From: Planctomycetaceae bacterium
GTDB lineage: Bacteria; Planctomycetota; Planctomycetia; Pirellulales; Pirellulaceae
Length of the DNA: 16,128 nt
Direction: 5' to 3'
NCBI GenBank assembly: GCA_007695205.1
Contig: REEF01000411.1
Location: forward strand, 1 to 16,128
A program made the position numbers and the translations under genes. This document shows, piece by piece, positions 15,001 to 16,128 of this stretch (position 1 is its first letter; every line of letters starts with the position of its first letter). The notes beneath the pieces are model-generated. The model made no database searches and was not told the DNA's origin. It saw only the letters and a list, made by a program, of their open reading frames with translations.

Positions 15001-15879
15001 CTGCTGATCGAAGCCTTACGATTCGTTCCGTCCGTCGACGAACTGACGCTGGGCACGAAAATGGCGGGCACCAGCGCCGGTCCCAACGAAAAACTCGTTT
15101 CCCTGATGAATTCTTCGCGACAGGTCAAATCGGTGACGTTGAACTGGAGGTCGACGGAACGCATCGCGCCCATCAAGCCATTTGGCATCATCCCCAACCA
15201 CCGCACCTTCAAGCAAGTTCCCATACCCGAATGGAACGAGCGGCAGGGTGGCTCGAAAAACACGACGGTGATCCTGGAATTGGATCGAGCCAGCGGCATC
15301 AACCGGGCGGTACAGGGCCGGATCGATCACCGGTTGTACCGCAAGACCTCGGACGGCAAGTTCGAAGAGGCTCACAAAGCCGAGCGGGCGGGATCCAGCG
15401 CGAGACGCAAGGTCTTCCGAAACATCCCGCGCCCCGAATCCGGACGCAGCAGCGAACCGCTGTACGCGGCGATGGAGGTATTCTCCATCGCCTCACGCAC
15501 CGCCGCACTCAGCCAATTCATCGACCATGTGAACATGTTGGTCATTTATCCCGACATCGCGGTTCGATTCAAAGAGCCGCTGCACGCCAGTCATATCTCC
15601 AGCGACTCGACCGACAGCGTCAAGCTGCTACGGGTACGAGCGCCGGAAGAGGTGCTGGACGAGACCACTCGACCAACCACTCGCACCTCGAAAGCCACGC
15701 TCAAGGTCGAAACGGGCGATCCACGCGTCCCGGAAATCTCGGTCGAACTGCCGATCACGCTGGCCGACAAGCCATCGACCAATACCAACCGAGCCGTCGA
15801 ACGAGCTCGGTCGACGCTGGAAATCAGGACCGATCACCCGAACATTTCGATCAACCTGCCGGTCGTGATCCAACAATAA
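12016..15879 (+). CDS. exported subtilisin-like (S8) protease, tripeptidyl-peptidase-II-like
   Basis: The product has 1287 residues. A signal peptide with ANA cleavage lies near residue 24, followed by an inhibitor-like propeptide (about 40-115). The catalytic triad is Asp160 (AVIDTGVD), His440 (SHGTHVAG) and Ser623 (NGTSMSAP), with oxyanion Asn535. The Asp-His gap of about 280 residues and the MMNGTSMSAP / HFSSVGP context recall tripeptidyl peptidase II. The insert has a very acidic low-complexity stretch (about 275-345) and a perfect EF-hand calcium loop at 367-378 (DTDGDGQIKDQE). The long C-terminal half is beta-rich and ends in two similar strands-rich motifs (from 1228 and 1267). AAGGTAG lies 5 nt before the ATG, preceded by a 4-codon mini-frame (12001-12015). 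It probably acts outside the cytoplasm. Confidence 0.95.
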   Translation: MPDLPRIIFVPLLVLLLICTHANAQTRSTSDGKQALTGLPDQTMLIEVKDARKAAELVKKAGGQVDYDPNLGIGHDIPFLVVTLPGEKFVDRKFLESLELTSGVSSFTDDCGCDERELPEEGELSFDSLFVPIEDIKLPELRERADGQALGKGTLVAVIDTGVDASHPAFQNRVVFWSDATREGRISLQKLRVIEGKVRFEDKDLTVPKRIAENKEIFVGVFDETAMGVQVSDAAKTAERQGLDFNRNDSVKDRFLVMIGRDSQEQSAKPKAKPTDAADEEPEATEEEEATEESEESPAEDNSNENDSETPESDSENPADDGSDQDDQDDDPPADDPAEQESPEDPPAKSKPANDAKPTPRWIAFFDTDGDGQIKDQEAERAILDFNTARKKQREGQEIADADMVVFPSRTKTIAYPLLFEADSKGEVKHATLGVDFRSHGTHVAGIIAGDDDEIRGAAPQAEIMAIKTCSGLSCPNAAILRGLLDAFFNPQGYVPDVVNISLGSQEGYEKTAINLLIQDLSAKFGTVFCISAANGGSGYRTINHLGSLSPAILVGAHVSKQTLMRHYRLQDGVDVPEHGLLHFSSVGPSYTGQLRPNLVAPGSALSATSMIQDGSAMMNGTSMSAPITAGAVAALLSYVRSDEHYAALEKWREEKIQSVRDKSATGLGSLTSLPLALRTALEDTAEPMPDFTIAQQGHGLLNIDAAYDRLVELAAQVNEHRLRFTEFKINDNSESRRLYDRSNNIPRVKQVVLTLDEDGELLESTRLRLRNAATLVRLERVQIQHIDGTVEQLDEDVELPFSVAVPGKEGQQGRSLVLVLSNPSNRGSFLSVRRLEQMETGKTYIAQYNVYQNDQRLLTLLDVVHRPIELSDLETEVNLPGIDVNSSRRVATYTNRDQPIAARAFHRYPVAITQRDSMLSVELGFGRDQNGLILVQIYDPDGFLMRSSSIRKSPQLPSEQRTSQTVVPTRDKEGIWEVTVSTYSGSWVGQSGYDLLIEALRFVPSVDELTLGTKMAGTSAGPNEKLVSLMNSSRQVKSVTLNWRSTERIAPIKPFGIIPNHRTFKQVPIPEWNERQGGSKNTTVILELDRASGINRAVQGRIDHRLYRKTSDGKFEEAHKAERAGSSARRKVFRNIPRPESGRSSEPLYAAMEVFSIASRTAALSQFIDHVNMLVIYPDIAVRFKEPLHASHISSDSTDSVKLLRVRAPEEVLDETTRPTTRTSKATLKVETGDPRVPEISVELPITLADKPSTNTNRAVERARSTLEIRTDHPNISINLPVVIQQ

Positions 15880-15989
15880 CTCGAAAGCTGTGTGCAAAGT
15901 TTTCGCAGACATCGACCCTGGATCGGCCAATCGGTGCATAGCAAAAGGCCGCGAAGACCGTCCCTGCCGTGCGAAGCCTCTTTGGCACG

Positions 15990-16040
15990 CCGATTGCAAC
16001 CCATCCGCTTGCGACAAGCTTGCGTGGGACAAGCAATCGG
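15990..16040 (+). repeat. inverted and direct repeats upstream of the last gene
   Basis: CCGATTGC (15990-15997) pairs perfectly with GCAATCGG (16033-16040). Between them GCTTGCG occurs twice (16007-16013 and 16018-16024). This could be a structured leader or a regulator site for the gene at 16080. There is no T-run, so it is not a terminator. Confidence 0.45.
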
Positions 16041-16079
16041 ATCAGCCAAGACGTTTTCTAGCAGAAGGGAGAGAGGATC

Positions 16080-16128
16080 ATGTCCAGGTTACTATTGAGT
16101 TTTGCGATCGCTTCGGCGATGCTAGTGG
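16080..16128 (+). CDS. start of a probable exported protein (partial, cut by window end)
   Basis: Only 16 codons are visible: MSRLLLSFAIASAMLV, the positively charged start and hydrophobic core of a signal peptide. A purine-rich AGAAGGGAGAGAGG sits just before the ATG. The function cannot be told. Confidence 0.6.
   Translation, partial: MSRLLLSFAIASAMLV

Overview
The window looks like a planctomycete chromosome of the Pirellulaceae/Rhodopirellula type. The basis is inference from gene content: a DegT-family aminotransferase with a twin-arginine signal, a PafA/Dop-family protein with an inserted membrane segment, a secreted HEAT-type protein, a giant tripeptidyl-peptidase-II-like subtilase, and EcoRI-site-rich and GTAGGACGG-type palindromic repeats. 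There is no rRNA, tRNA, CRISPR array, transposase or phage gene.

Layout. 1-207: the probable tail of a rightward gene and a rho-independent terminator. 1641-213 (leftward): a promoter followed by tatA, a second tatA/tatB-like gene and ung (uracil-DNA glycosylase). 1782-2420 (rightward): a CPBP/CAAX-type membrane protease, whose 3' end overlaps a leftward low-molecular-weight tyrosine phosphatase (2857-2411). 3106-4461 (rightward): a Tat-exported DegT-like aminotransferase. 4539-6503 (rightward): a good promoter, a 53-residue Pup-like protein ending Gly-Gly-Glu, and 8 nt later a PafA/Dop homologue carrying a hydrophobic insert of about 115 residues. 10352-6459 (leftward): a promoter followed by a response regulator with an excisionase-type HTH, a soluble histidine kinase and an NhaC-type Na+/H+ antiporter. 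10557-11555 (rightward): an exported HEAT-like/coiled-coil protein. 11561-11767: an array of 27-bp repeats. 12016-15879 (rightward): an exported subtilisin-like protease of 1287 residues. 16080-end: the first codons of another probable exported protein.

How the genes may work together. The most interesting unit is 4636-6503, which reads as a minimal pupylation-like cassette: a modifier already ending in glutamate and a membrane-tethered ligase-like enzyme. No proteasome subunit or ATPase lies nearby. The response regulator, kinase and antiporter are tightly packed, and the two-component pair may control ion or pH homeostasis. The Tat components and a Tat substrate lie within 2 kb of each other. 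Three of the best promoter candidates each show a -35 and a -10 hexamer separated by exactly 16 bp. All functional statements are from reading the sequence; no database search was run.
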